Assembly (NCBI GenBank): GCA_013151965.1
Contig: JAADHF010000126.1
Coordinates: 1 to 64,000 of the forward strand
From: Spirochaetota bacterium
GTDB lineage: Bacteria > Spirochaetota > Spirochaetia > SZUA-6
Length of the DNA: 64,000 nucleotides
Direction of reading: 5' to 3'
Made by a program: the position numbers and the translations under genes. Every line of letters starts with the position of its first letter. Position 1 is the stretch's first letter. Shown piece by piece: positions 18,799-29,377 of this stretch. The notes under the pieces were generated by a model. It searched no databases, was not told where the DNA came from, and saw nothing but the letters and a program-made list of their open reading frames with translations.

Positions 18799-21588
18799 GT
18801 GTTTTTAAAAAGCATAGAACTTTTCGGATTTAAATCGTTTGCGGAGAGGACAAAAATAGAATTCTCATCGGGTATAGCTGCGCTTTTGGGGCCGAATGGC
18901 TGCGGTAAAAGCAATATCGTGGATGCCATAAAATGGGTACTCGGAGAACAGGCCACAAGAAGTTTACGGGCCGACAAAATGGAAGATATCATTTTTAACG
19001 GAACCGAATCCCGTAAGGCGCTTAATGTGGCGGAAGTTTCACTTATTATTTCAAATAATAACGAGCTTTTGCCGATAGGAACGCCGGAATTATCTATAAA
19101 GAGGAGATTATTCAGGTCGGGCGAGAGTCAGTATTTTATTAATGAGAGCCCTGTTAAGCTAAAAGAACTAAAAGAACTATTTTTTGATACCGGAATAGGG
19201 AAAAGCACATACTCGATAATGGAGCAGGGGAGAATAGATCAAATTCTTTCCGTAAAGCCGGAAGACAGAAGATTTATTTTTGAGGAAGCTTCGGGAATAA
19301 CTAAATACAGAATTCGCGGGGAAGAGGCGGAGAAGAAACTTACCGCTACGGAAGAGAATATGAGGAATCTTCAGGCTGTAATCGGAGAAGTGCGTAAGAG
19401 TTATGAAAATTTAAAGAAACAGGCGGAAAAAACCGGAAGATACCGTGAATTACAGGAAAAGTTGTTTCTTCTCGAAACAAAATATGATCTGCTTAAACTG
19501 AGGGATCTCAACGAAAAAAATGAAATATTACGTGAGAGAGAGGAAAGAGTTCAGAAAAAACAGGATGTACTAAAAGCGAAAATCGATAGAATAAACGCAT
19601 CGATGGAAAACAGCATAGAAGACGTTAATAAAATGGAATCCCGGCTGGTGGATATTCAGAAGATGCTCTATAAAGTGGACCTGGAAAAGAGCAGCTCTAA
19701 CAATCAAATTAAAGTATTACGTGACAGGATCGAAGAACAGAATCTTAAAAAGTCCAATCTTATCTCACGGAATAAATTCATAGAAGAAAAAATTAAACGT
19801 ATTAAAACTCAGTGTGATGATATAACTTTAAGGTGTACAAAGCTCAATAAGAGTAAATCGGAAATAGATTTGAATATTGAGAATTTTACTGCAGGTATAA
19901 ATAATTATGAGCTGAAGATCGAGGAAAATGAAAATAGTATTAATAAATATGAAGATGAAAATCATGAACTCGAGTTGTTATTGGAGGAAATGAGGGAAGA
20001 CTTAAGGAGTATAACGGATGCAATTGTTTCGCAGCTGGACAAGAAACTGAATGAAACCGAATACTCCTCGGAAAAAAAGTTAAAATTGGAACAGAATATC
20101 GAAACCTATATTAAACAGATAAAAGTACAGCTGCAGAAGAAAAAGGATTATTTAAAAGAGACATTATACTCCGTTAACAGTAACAGCATCGAATCGATTT
20201 TAAAATTGATGGTGGAAAGTTATGACAAATTGGATGCTCTTTTACTTCTTTTTAAAGAATACAAGAAGTACAATTTATCATTCCTGGATGATTTTCTTTC
20301 CACGAACGGAATAATTACCAGGAAACGAACTGTTGATAATAAAGTAAAGGATGCTGTTAATAAGCTTACGGAAAACAGAAGTAAAATAACAGGTATGAAG
20401 AAGGATAATTCTTTATCCATGCAGAAGTTAAAAGAATACAGGAACACCCTCGGCGACTTAAAAATAAACAGGGCAAGAGTAGTTTCGGAAGAAAAAGCTT
20501 ATCGGAAAGAATTTATGCGGCTGGAAGAAGAGGCATCCGAATATGCTGCAATGTTCGATGAGAATAAAAGCGAAATTAACGATATAGAACATAAAATAAA
20601 ATCATTTATAAAACAGATAGAATTACTGACCGATAAACAGGAGAATTATAAGAAAAAAGAGGAGGAATACCGGAAAGAGCTTAATGATGTAAAAACGAAG
20701 ATCAAAAAAAGTTCGGAAAAATTAACTTTTAACGAAAAAGATTTAAAGAGGAATATGGGGGACTTAAACCGGATACAGCTGCAGATAGAAAAAGTTAAGC
20801 TCGATTATGCCAGACTGCAGACAGAAATAAAAAATGTTTATGAAAATTATATGGAGAAACACTCAAGAGATCTTTCCGAATCCGAACATGAGATGTTTTC
20901 CGTCAGAGAATCATTTCAGACGCTCAAAGCCGAAATCGGCAGAATAAAAAAAGATATTTCGGTTTTAGGACAGGTTAACCTGATGGCTTTGGAAGAGTAT
21001 AGTGAGGTTAAGGAACGGTACGATTTTTTAAGTACCCAGATAGAAGACCTTTCAAAGGCAAAAGAAGATCTGGACAGAATAACGGATGAAATAAAAAAGG
21101 AATCAACCGAACTTTTTATGAACACCTATGAGAGCATTAAAAGGAATTTCCATTTAATGTTTCGAAGGCTTTTCGGAGGAGGAAGGGCGGAACTCGCGTT
21201 AAGCAATCCTGAAAAACCTCTGGAATCGGGAATAGAAATACTTGCACAGCCGCCGGGTAAAAAATTAGAAAGCATGGCGCTGTTGTCCGGCGGTGAGCGT
21301 TCTTTGGCCGCAATTGCCCTTATGTTTGCAACATATATGGTTAAACCCTCCCCTTTCTGTATTTTGGACGAAATCGATGCTGCTATGGATGAAGGAAATG
21401 TGGGACAGTTTATAAGTCTTTTGCAGGAATTTTCTAATCAGACTCAATTTATAGTTATTACTCACAACAAACGGACTGTAGCAGGTGCGGGAATCTTATA
21501 TGGTATTACTATGGAAGAATCCGGTATATCTAAAATGATAACCATAAAAGTAAAAAACAGGGGAAACAGCCTGACATATGCTAAATAA
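18799..21588 (+). CDS. smc: SMC-family chromosome segregation ATPase, short form
   Basis: Walker A GPNGCGKSNIVDAIKWVLGEQ; signature LLSGGERSLAAIALMFA; Walker B FCILDEIDAAMDEGNV; long coiled coil; GTG start; 929 aa. Confidence 0.92.
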   Translation: MFLKSIELFGFKSFAERTKIEFSSGIAALLGPNGCGKSNIVDAIKWVLGEQATRSLRADKMEDIIFNGTESRKALNVAEVSLIISNNNELLPIGTPELSIKRRLFRSGESQYFINESPVKLKELKELFFDTGIGKSTYSIMEQGRIDQILSVKPEDRRFIFEEASGITKYRIRGEEAEKKLTATEENMRNLQAVIGEVRKSYENLKKQAEKTGRYRELQEKLFLLETKYDLLKLRDLNEKNEILREREERVQKKQDVLKAKIDRINASMENSIEDVNKMESRLVDIQKMLYKVDLEKSSSNNQIKVLRDRIEEQNLKKSNLISRNKFIEEKIKRIKTQCDDITLRCTKLNKSKSEIDLNIENFTAGINNYELKIEENENSINKYEDENHELELLLEEMREDLRSITDAIVSQLDKKLNETEYSSEKKLKLEQNIETYIKQIKVQLQKKKDYLKETLYSVNSNSIESILKLMVESYDKLDALLLLFKEYKKYNLSFLDDFLSTNGIITRKRTVDNKVKDAVNKLTENRSKITGMKKDNSLSMQKLKEYRNTLGDLKINRARVVSEEKAYRKEFMRLEEEASEYAAMFDENKSEINDIEHKIKSFIKQIELLTDKQENYKKKEEEYRKELNDVKTKIKKSSEKLTFNEKDLKRNMGDLNRIQLQIEKVKLDYARLQTEIKNVYENYMEKHSRDLSESEHEMFSVRESFQTLKAEIGRIKKDISVLGQVNLMALEEYSEVKERYDFLSTQIEDLSKAKEDLDRITDEIKKESTELFMNTYESIKRNFHLMFRRLFGGGRAELALSNPEKPLESGIEILAQPPGKKLESMALLSGGERSLAAIALMFATYMVKPSPFCILDEIDAAMDEGNVGQFISLLQEFSNQTQFIVITHNKRTVAGAGILYGITMEESGISKMITIKVKNRGNSLTYAK

Positions 21589-21919
21589 AAAAATTATTTT
21601 GCAGATTTCATCTCTTGTTCTGCTTATTGTCTTTAGTGTGGTTATAACGATTTTGTATCTGAACGGAAAAGCCGGGGGAGAAAATGTGTCCGTTAAAAGT
21701 ACTGAAAACGAAGTGTCAGGCAAAGCTGTGGATCTTTCCGAATTTATTCAAAACGGGTATTTCAAGGATACCGGGCAGCTAAAACCGGTTTTTTTACGCG
21801 CCAGACATAAAAAATGGTCAGAAGCAGAGGTTAAAAAATACTGGATAGATCCGGATAAAATAATCGGAAACATATTGAAAAAGGAAAATGAACAGAGGAT
21901 ACGCAAATTGCTTCAATAA
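21578..21919 (+). CDS. Small membrane-anchored hypothetical protein
   Basis: N-terminal TM helix; overlaps smc stop by 11 nt. Confidence 0.6.
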   Translation: MLNKKIILQISSLVLLIVFSVVITILYLNGKAGGENVSVKSTENEVSGKAVDLSEFIQNGYFKDTGQLKPVFLRARHKKWSEAEVKKYWIDPDKIIGNILKKENEQRIRKLLQ

Positions 21920-21953
21920 TTATTGTTAGTATGCGTATGGGAGGGAGTGTATA

Positions 21954-23381
21954 TTGAAGTGGACAATATTACTTTTCTGTTTATTGTTTTTTTCCTGTGC
22001 GACACGTCCGCAGAACAGGTACTCCGTATACAGTGCGAAAGGTACAGAAAAGAATAGGAATAAGAATACGGTTATGGCCGGTATTCCTTCCGAAAGGATA
22101 ATGAAACAAAAAAAACAGTTGAAAATATCAGTAACAGCGGAACCGGGAGCCGAACATCCGGTTGTTTCATGGTTTTTATATCCCTGGTCCCATAAAGGAA
22201 AAGAACCGGTCTCCGGAGAAAAGTTTTATATTTCAAAAATCAGACTGCCCCTGCCTGATCCCATCGGTTATAATCTGTATTCTGAAATAAACAGGACTCA
22301 GGCATCTGCTAAAAGAATTATTTTAATCGAGCCGGCAGTAATACACCGCCGGCTGAAAACAAAAATTAAAGCAAAGAGAATTGTACAGGCTCCGAAGAAA
22401 GAAACAAAAACTGATAAAATAGTTATATTCAGACATATTGTATCACGGCCGAAGGATTCCATTATTATAAGTTTTACCGGCCGTGGATGGTTGTACAAAG
22501 GTTTGGTAAATAATAAAAATAGTAAAAATAATAAATCCGGCATAAAGGCTATTCAGTACGGCGGCAAAGAGTATAATAATGAAAAAACAACATTTAATTT
22601 TAAAGCTTCTGCCTTAGGCAATTATGATATCGAGTTCATAAAACAGGACAACAGTTCGGGGAAAAACGAAAGCAGGATTGTGCAGCTCAAGGTTGTTCCC
22701 GAAGCTGATTTTGATAAATATCTGGCGGAAGCTAAGAATACGGACCGGATTAAAAGGAGTAAATTAGATCCCGATATTAGTGCAGCGGATAATCTTTACA
22801 AAATGGGCAGCTACAGGGCTGCTTTGAATGAATATTTAAAAGTGTATGACAGTAATAATTCATATCTTAATCAGAAAATCGCAGATATTTATTTTAATGA
22901 AAAGGAGTATGATGCTGCTCTTAAATATTGGGAACACAATTTAGATAAAAAGAATATTTATTACAGTGAAGCTCTTGCAGGCACCATGATGAGTGCGGCT
23001 GCAGTTGACGACATAGCTAGAATCTTTGAGTACCTTGAATCTTTCGAGAAATTGCCGGAGAACAATGCAGAAACTGATAATCAAATTAAAAAAGAAGAGG
23101 CGGTATTTTTTACTGCCGGAGAACTGTATAAACACGGAAGAATAAAATTTGCCCTTAAGCTCTTTGATAATTATATTAGAAACTATCCGGCAGGAGAACA
23201 GCTCGATGCGGTATATTTTTATCTCGGAAAGATTTATGAAGAGGCTGCGGATGTCAGGAATTTAAAAAAAAGCCTTTATTACTATGGAAAGGTGTATAAT
23301 AATTATTCGGGAAGCAGTTATTATCTGGCTGCGGGGAAAAGGATTCGATACATAAAGCGACATTTTTTCGATATTCGGTAA
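21954..23381 (+). CDS. Lipoprotein with C-terminal TPR repeats
   Basis: MKWTILLFCLLFFSCAT lipobox; TTG start; AADNLYKMGSYRAALNEYLKVYD TPR-like. Confidence 0.7.
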   Translation: MKWTILLFCLLFFSCATRPQNRYSVYSAKGTEKNRNKNTVMAGIPSERIMKQKKQLKISVTAEPGAEHPVVSWFLYPWSHKGKEPVSGEKFYISKIRLPLPDPIGYNLYSEINRTQASAKRIILIEPAVIHRRLKTKIKAKRIVQAPKKETKTDKIVIFRHIVSRPKDSIIISFTGRGWLYKGLVNNKNSKNNKSGIKAIQYGGKEYNNEKTTFNFKASALGNYDIEFIKQDNSSGKNESRIVQLKVVPEADFDKYLAEAKNTDRIKRSKLDPDISAADNLYKMGSYRAALNEYLKVYDSNNSYLNQKIADIYFNEKEYDAALKYWEHNLDKKNIYYSEALAGTMMSAAAVDDIARIFEYLESFEKLPENNAETDNQIKKEEAVFFTAGELYKHGRIKFALKLFDNYIRNYPAGEQLDAVYFYLGKIYEEAADVRNLKKSLYYYGKVYNNYSGSSYYLAAGKRIRYIKRHFFDIR

Positions 23382-23450
23382 TTGTAAGATTGACAAGTGG
23401 GTAATTTATAGATATACATCTATACAACAATTTCAAGAGAATCAGTTAGC

Positions 23451-24782
23451 ATGTTAGACAGATTTAGTAAAAAGATATCAGAACTCGTTAAGCAGATATC
23501 GGGAAAGTCTCATATTTCCGATAAGAATATCAGAGATGCTATTAATGAGATCAAAATTGCACTGCTCGAAGCTGATGTTAACATTCGTGTCGTAAGAAGA
23601 TTTGTTAACAGAACCGCAGAAGAAGCACTGGGTGAGAAGATTTTAAAATCCGTATCTCCCGGGCAGCAGTTTATAAAGATACTCAATGATAAGCTGGTAC
23701 AGCTTTTGGGAGATACTCAACAGGGTTTGGTACTTAAGGGTACCGATACCGTCACCCCGCTATTAATGGTGGGTCTGCAGGGTTCGGGCAAAACTACTAC
23801 GGCCGTTAAAATCGGTGATTATCTAAAGAGAAAGGGGCGGAATGTACTGCTTGTGGCGGCAGACCTTGTACGTCCCGCTGCAGTGGAACAATTAACTGTT
23901 CTCGGAAATCAGGCCGGAATAGAGGTGTATAAAGAGGATAGTAGTAAACCGCAAAAGGTCGTAAAAAATGCTCTTAAATATGCAAAAAAGAATCAGTTTG
24001 ATACCATTATAGTTGATACTTCGGGAAGGCTGCATATCGATGAGAATATGATGGCGGAACTGTCCGATATCAAAAAGGTTCTGGATCCGGATGAAATACT
24101 TCTGGTTGCCGATGCAATGACCGGCCAGACTGCAGTCGATATAGCAAAATCTTTTAATGAACGGTTATCACTAAGCGGGATAGTCTTAAGTAAATTTGAT
24201 TCCGACACGCGCGGAGGCGCTGCACTGTCGATAAAAAGTATTACCGGTAAACCCATTAAGTTTATCGGCACCGGAGAAAAAATAGAAGACCTCGAATTGT
24301 TCTATCCTGACAGGATGGCTTCCAGAATTCTCGGCATGGGTGATGTTGTAACGCTTGTGGAAAAGGCACAGGAAACCATACAATTGGAAGAAGCGGAGGA
24401 ACTTCAGAGGAAAATAGAAACTAAAACTTTTACATTACAGGATTATCTGGATCAGTTTAAGAGATTAAAAAAGATGGGAAGTCTTCAGTCTATTGCGGAA
24501 ATGATACCGGGAATGAATATGACAGTTAATGAAAATGCTATAGATGAAACCGAAATAAAAAGAGAAGAGGCCATTATTCTGTCCATGACAAAAGTTGAGA
24601 GAAATAACTATAGAATAATAAGCCCCAGAAGAAGAAAGAGGATTGCACGGGGGAGCGGCACTTCCGTATTCGAGGTTAACAGGCTCTTAAAAAAATATGA
24701 TAAGTTAAAAACAATGATGAAGAAAATGGCAAAAAATAAAAAATACCAATCGAAAATGTTGGCTCAGTTTGGGAAAAATTAG
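23451..24782 (+). CDS. ffh: Signal recognition particle protein Ffh
   Basis: GLQGSGKTTTAVKIGDYL, DTSGRLHID, LSKFDSDTRGGAALSI, GTGEKIEDLELFYPDRMASRILGMGD. Confidence 0.98.
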   Translation: MLDRFSKKISELVKQISGKSHISDKNIRDAINEIKIALLEADVNIRVVRRFVNRTAEEALGEKILKSVSPGQQFIKILNDKLVQLLGDTQQGLVLKGTDTVTPLLMVGLQGSGKTTTAVKIGDYLKRKGRNVLLVAADLVRPAAVEQLTVLGNQAGIEVYKEDSSKPQKVVKNALKYAKKNQFDTIIVDTSGRLHIDENMMAELSDIKKVLDPDEILLVADAMTGQTAVDIAKSFNERLSLSGIVLSKFDSDTRGGAALSIKSITGKPIKFIGTGEKIEDLELFYPDRMASRILGMGDVVTLVEKAQETIQLEEAEELQRKIETKTFTLQDYLDQFKRLKKMGSLQSIAEMIPGMNMTVNENAIDETEIKREEAIILSMTKVERNNYRIISPRRRKRIARGSGTSVFEVNRLLKKYDKLKTMMKKMAKNKKYQSKMLAQFGKN

Positions 24783-24816
24783 AGCTGATGAAATGACCGA
24801 CTGAAGGAGGATATCA

Positions 24817-25068
24817 GTGAGTGTAAGAATAAGATTAAAGAGGTTTGGAACCAAGAAACGTCCCTATTACAGAATTGTGGTAATGGATTCAAGAAAGCCA
24901 AGAGACGGCAGGACAATCGAAGAGGTTGGTTTTTACCATCCGATAGAACTGGAGGAAAAACAGGTAAAAATAAAAGAGGATCGTATTCGGGATTGGCTTA
25001 ACAAAGGGGCCCAACCGAGTGATACTGTGCGAAGGTTGCTCAATAAATTAAATTTTCGTATTAAATAG
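24817..25068 (+). CDS. rpsP: 30S ribosomal protein S16
   Basis: [42 protein letters not shown]. Confidence 0.98.
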   Translation: MSVRIRLKRFGTKKRPYYRIVVMDSRKPRDGRTIEEVGFYHPIELEEKQVKIKEDRIRDWLNKGAQPSDTVRRLLNKLNFRIK

Positions 25069-25088
25069 GTAAAATAGAGGAGTAAGCA

Positions 25089-25322
25089 GTGGAAAAGGAA
25101 CTGGTAGAGTATATTGCTAAGTCTCTTGTTGATGAACCGGGCGGAGTAAAAGTTAATATGATAGAAGGGGAGAAATCCACGATTCTCGAGCTCAAAGTAT
25201 CAGAGGGTGATATAGGTAAAGTAATTGGCAAGCACGGCAGGATAGCAAAAGCCATAAGAACCATACTCAGTGCAGCAGCCACAAAAACAGGAAAGAGGGT
25301 CGTTCTGGAAATACTTGATTGA
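25089..25322 (+). CDS. khpA: KH-domain RNA-binding protein KhpA
   Basis: [36 protein letters not shown]; position between rpsP and rimM. Confidence 0.93.
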   Translation: MEKELVEYIAKSLVDEPGGVKVNMIEGEKSTILELKVSEGDIGKVIGKHGRIAKAIRTILSAAATKTGKRVVLEILD

Positions 25323-25825
25323 TGGACAAGCTTGCCATAGCAATTATTAAGCGCAGTCATGGTGTAAAAGGTTATCTGCGTATTAAAAGTTTGTCAGGCG
25401 AAACAGACCATTTCGTTTCTCTTAAGAGGGTATTCATAAAAGAAAGAGACGCAGAAAAAGTATTTACAGTGGAGGATATCCGGGCTGTTTCGCCCGATGG
25501 TCTTCTTATAAAGTTAAAAGGTATAGATTCTCCGGAGACGTCAAAGTCTTTTGTCGGGAAAGAGATTCTTGTGGAGAGAAAATATGCTTCACAGTTAAAA
25601 AAAGGTGAATACTATATATCAGATCTTTGTCAGTGTGATGTTTATAAGGGCAATGAAGTTATCGGGCATGTAAAATCCGTTATTAATGCAGGGAATGCCG
25701 ATTTACTCGAAGTCTTAAGTAAAAACGGGGAGGTATTAATGATACCGTTTATAAACCGTTTTGTGGATAATGTAGATATCGGGAATGGTAAAATATACCT
25801 GATGCAGGATTATGAAGCGCCGTGA
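25322..25825 (+). CDS. rimM: 16S rRNA processing protein RimM
   Basis: IAIIKRSHGVKGYLRIKSLSGE; synteny; ATG at 25322 overlaps khpA stop. Confidence 0.93.
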   Translation: MDKLAIAIIKRSHGVKGYLRIKSLSGETDHFVSLKRVFIKERDAEKVFTVEDIRAVSPDGLLIKLKGIDSPETSKSFVGKEILVERKYASQLKKGEYYISDLCQCDVYKGNEVIGHVKSVINAGNADLLEVLSKNGEVLMIPFINRFVDNVDIGNGKIYLMQDYEAP

Positions 25826-26583
25826 TTTTTAATATTATAACCCTGTTTCCCGAATTTTTTAAAGGCTTTATCGAAAACACGATTATTTCCCGTGCTGTCA
25901 GGAAAGGTATTGTCGGGATTAACCTTATAAACTGCAGGGATTTTACGGAAGACAGGTATAAAAGCTGTGACGATTATACTTACGGCGGGGGTGCCGGTAT
26001 GATTTTGCGGGCGGGTCCGCTTGCCGGAGCTCTCGATTCCATACAGGTAAAGGGAAATAAAATAATATACCCCACACCTTCCGGGAGGCTCTATACCCAG
26101 GAGAGAGCAAAAGAGTATTCGAAAGAAGAGTGCATTGTTATAATTTGCGGAAGGTACGAAGGCATAGATCAGCGAATTGTTGATCTGTATAGTCCTGATG
26201 AGATTTCCATAGGAGATTATATAATCTCAGGAGGAGAGCCTGCAGCCTGTGTAATTATGGATTCGATTATAAGGTTGTTAAAAGGGGTGATAAAGGAAGA
26301 ATCCTTAAGAGAAGAGAGTTTTAATAACGGTCTTCTTGAATACCCTCAGTATACACGTCCTGAAATTTTTAAAGGTCTCCGTGTTCCGGCAGTGCTGTTA
26401 TCGGGGCATCATGAAAATATTAGAAAATGGCGTTTGAAAAAAAGTATAGAAAAAACTATAATGATGAGGCCTGACCTTTTAGATCAAGTAATCGATGATT
26501 CGGAAGTTTCATCAGAGATAAAAGAAATTGTAAACAACATTATTGAAGAAGGAGAAGAAAATGGATTTAATAAAAGCAATTGA
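25822..26583 (+). CDS. trmD: tRNA (guanine-N1)-methyltransferase
   Basis: [78 protein letters not shown]. Confidence 0.98.
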   Translation: MIFNIITLFPEFFKGFIENTIISRAVRKGIVGINLINCRDFTEDRYKSCDDYTYGGGAGMILRAGPLAGALDSIQVKGNKIIYPTPSGRLYTQERAKEYSKEECIVIICGRYEGIDQRIVDLYSPDEISIGDYIISGGEPAACVIMDSIIRLLKGVIKEESLREESFNNGLLEYPQYTRPEIFKGLRVPAVLLSGHHENIRKWRLKKSIEKTIMMRPDLLDQVIDDSEVSSEIKEIVNNIIEEGEENGFNKSN

Positions 26584-26956
26584 AGCGGAACAGTTAAAAG
26601 ATACCGAGATTAATTTTAAGGCGGGTGATACCGTACGTGTTCATTTTAAAATTGTCGAAGGAAAAACCGAAAGAATACAGGTTTTCGAAGGTCTGTGTAT
26701 TGCCATAAAAAGAGACGGCATAAAGAAAACCTTTACCGTACGAAAAATATCATACGGTGTCGGTGTGGAACGTGTTTTTCCTTTTAACTCACCAAGAATT
26801 CAGAAAATAGAACCGGTTAGACTGGGCAGGGTCAGGAGAGCGAAGTTATACTATATACGGGACAGAATAGGTAAAGCTGCAAAAGTGCCCGAGCTTATAA
26901 GGAAAAAAAAGAATGCGGCAAAGCCCGTTAATGAAAAGAAAAAAGAAAAAGCCTGA
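26561..26956 (+). CDS. rplS: 50S ribosomal protein L19
   Basis: [13 protein letters not shown]...[30 protein letters not shown]; start moved downstream of the track start to the conserved ATG. Confidence 0.97.
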   Translation: MDLIKAIEAEQLKDTEINFKAGDTVRVHFKIVEGKTERIQVFEGLCIAIKRDGIKKTFTVRKISYGVGVERVFPFNSPRIQKIEPVRLGRVRRAKLYYIRDRIGKAAKVPELIRKKKNAAKPVNEKKKEKA

Positions 26957-26965
26957 AAAGCTTGT

Positions 26966-27982
26966 ATGTTTCCGGGTAAAGTAACTGCTGGAATTAAATT
27001 ATTATCTGCATCAGGATTCTATTTAAAACCGGGAGAAATCGTATCTCTTCGGGTTGTAAAGAAATTATTCAACAATAAATGGGCGGTAAGCATAGCCGGA
27101 AAACTGCTTACTGCATTTGCTGATATCGAGCTTAAACCCGGAACTATAATTAAAGCAAAAGTTGTAATAGAAGAAAATCATATTATTCTAAAACTCAATC
27201 AAATCGCAGAAGATGCGGCGGATATCGTTATTTCGAAATACGGGCTTGAGTCGGATGAATTAAATCATACTATTGTAATGAGTTTATTAAGAGCAGGGGT
27301 GGCAATAAAGGAAGAATATATAACTTTAATAAGAAATCTCATAAGGAATAGAAATAAAGCGGGGAAAAAATTAGCGCGTCTCCTTGCTGTAATGCTGGAT
27401 AAAGGCATTCTACTTAAATATCTGAATATGGAAGAAATTATGCCTTTAATATTCGAGAACTCCTTTGACAGCAGAAAGAAAAAAGACAGAAAGAAAAGAG
27501 AAGATCAGAGTTCGGAAAATCACGAATATTCCCTGAAAAAATATATAAAGAGAAGAATTACAGCGGTTGATAATAATAATACAAATCTGTTACAGCTTTT
27601 TAACCATTTAAACGCCGCAAATGATAACTGGATAGCAGTGCCCTTCGGCATGGAATGGGATAATACTAAAGTGTCCGGAACTATCAGGATAAATATTGAA
27701 CCTTATAAAAAAGCGGTAAAGAAAATTGTAATCCAGAGTTCAATAGACGGCATTCATTTGAGTTTTATAGCGTACAGGAAAAATCCTGGATATTTTCTTT
27801 CTGTTTTCTGTGACAATGACTCCTTTAAAGAACATATCAAATATGAACTTGGTAATTTAAAGACAAAATTACAAAACCTCGGAGTAATAATTGACGATAA
27901 TATACTATATGATGATTACTGTGATGGTTTTTCATCAATACGTAATGATCCGGTTTACAAGCCGGTAGACACACTTGGATAG
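26966..27982 (+). CDS. Possible FliK-like (flagellar hook-length control C-terminal domain) protein
   Basis: C-terminal IRINIEPYKKAVKKIVIQSSIDGIHLSFIAYRK...LGNLKTKLQNLGVIIDD; placed directly before an FlhB-C-like gene; N-terminus unassigned. Confidence 0.5.
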   Translation: MFPGKVTAGIKLLSASGFYLKPGEIVSLRVVKKLFNNKWAVSIAGKLLTAFADIELKPGTIIKAKVVIEENHIILKLNQIAEDAADIVISKYGLESDELNHTIVMSLLRAGVAIKEEYITLIRNLIRNRNKAGKKLARLLAVMLDKGILLKYLNMEEIMPLIFENSFDSRKKKDRKKREDQSSENHEYSLKKYIKRRITAVDNNNTNLLQLFNHLNAANDNWIAVPFGMEWDNTKVSGTIRINIEPYKKAVKKIVIQSSIDGIHLSFIAYRKNPGYFLSVFCDNDSFKEHIKYELGNLKTKLQNLGVIIDDNILYDDYCDGFSSIRNDPVYKPVDTLG

Positions 27983-27987
27983 GTACA

Positions 27988-28245
27988 ATGGAAAAAGCTG
28001 TTGCTGTAAAGTATATTGAGGATCTCCCTGCCCCTTTTGTAATTGCAAAAGGGAAGGGAGAATTGGCTCAAATAATAAAAAAAATTGCCGCTGATAATAA
28101 TATTTCATTGCTAAAGGATATAAATTTAACAGAATCTCTGATAGAATTGGATGTAGGTTCTTATATACCGGAAGAATTATATGAACTTATTGCAAAGATA
28201 CTTGTTTTTGTTCTTGATTTAAGGAAAAAATATGCGACAGATTAA
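27988..28245 (+). CDS. FlhB C-terminal-domain-like protein (FlhX/YlqH type)
   Basis: KAVAVKYIEDLPAPFVIAKGKGELAQIIKKIAADNNISLLKDINLTESLIELDVGSYIPEELYELIAKILVFVLDL. Confidence 0.87.
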   Translation: MEKAVAVKYIEDLPAPFVIAKGKGELAQIIKKIAADNNISLLKDINLTESLIELDVGSYIPEELYELIAKILVFVLDLRKKYATD

Positions 28246-29377
28246 GACGAAAGATTTACATGAGGGAATGCGTTTTGATAAGCCGGTATATATAGATGGC
28301 GAGAATATTCTTGTTCCTCCGGGAATCCCGTTGAAACAGAAAGATATCGACCGGCTGTTGAAATGGGAAATAGAAGAAGTTCAGACAGAGGGACAGCTGA
28401 TACGTGATATATCAGATGTACTGAAAGGTTCCGGCGGAGAAGAAAAACTCTGGGAAATACCAAGAGAAAAAGAATATGTCAGGGTTTATCTTTCGTCGAT
28501 AGAGAAGATGTCGGAGATTTTCGCAGACATCAGAGATAAAAATGATGTTTTTCATTCAAGAATCGATAATCTTTTAAATGAACTTTTAACGGCAGTAAAA
28601 GAACATACAAATGAGATGATACAGCTGACAATTTTCGGCGGTATTGCAGATAATAAATTTTCAAGAAGTGCGGTCAATTGCACGGTTCTGTCAACGGTTA
28701 TAGGCATGACATTAAAAATTATAAGTCACCGGCTTATTCAAATTGCAACAGGGGCGCTTTTGCACGATGTCGGTATGCTGAGAGTCCCTTCAGATATACT
28801 GGATAAAAAGGATAAACTGGCTCCTGATGAATTAAATCAAATAAGGACTCATCCGATTCATTCTTACAGGATAATTACGCAGCAGTTAAAATATCCCGAA
28901 ACAATTGCAGCTATTGCTCTACAGCATCATGAAAGATGGGACGGCAATGGTTATCCGCGAAAACTTCACGGCAACGATATTTTGCTTTCTTCCAGGATAG
29001 TTTCAGTGGCGGATGCATATGAAGCTATGATAAGCGAGCGTCCCTACAGGAATTCAATGATCGGCTACAGTGCAATGAAAGCTATTCTCAGCGATAATGG
29101 AAGAATGTTCGATCCTACTATTATAAAGGCGTTTTTAAACAGTATGGGTATATTCCCCATAGGGAGCATAGTGCAGCTTAATGATTCAAGTATCGGGAGA
29201 GTTATAGAAACACATACTGCAGCCCCTTTAAGGCCTCGTCTGGAGCTTATCATCGATGAATATGGTGATAAATATGCCGAGACTCAGGTTGTCGATCTGC
29301 TGAAAAAAAAGAATCTTTTTATTGTAAAAGCGATAGATTTAAAAGAGTTAAATGAAGGTTCCGGGCTTGAACAGTAA
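28232..29377 (+). CDS. HD-GYP domain protein (putative cyclic-di-GMP phosphodiesterase)
   Basis: GALLHDVGMLRVPSDILDK...HPIHSYRIITQ...QHHERWDGNGYPRKL...RIVSVADAYEAMISERPYR. Confidence 0.93.
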   Translation: MRQIKTKDLHEGMRFDKPVYIDGENILVPPGIPLKQKDIDRLLKWEIEEVQTEGQLIRDISDVLKGSGGEEKLWEIPREKEYVRVYLSSIEKMSEIFADIRDKNDVFHSRIDNLLNELLTAVKEHTNEMIQLTIFGGIADNKFSRSAVNCTVLSTVIGMTLKIISHRLIQIATGALLHDVGMLRVPSDILDKKDKLAPDELNQIRTHPIHSYRIITQQLKYPETIAAIALQHHERWDGNGYPRKLHGNDILLSSRIVSVADAYEAMISERPYRNSMIGYSAMKAILSDNGRMFDPTIIKAFLNSMGIFPIGSIVQLNDSSIGRVIETHTAAPLRPRLELIIDEYGDKYAETQVVDLLKKKNLFIVKAIDLKELNEGSGLEQ

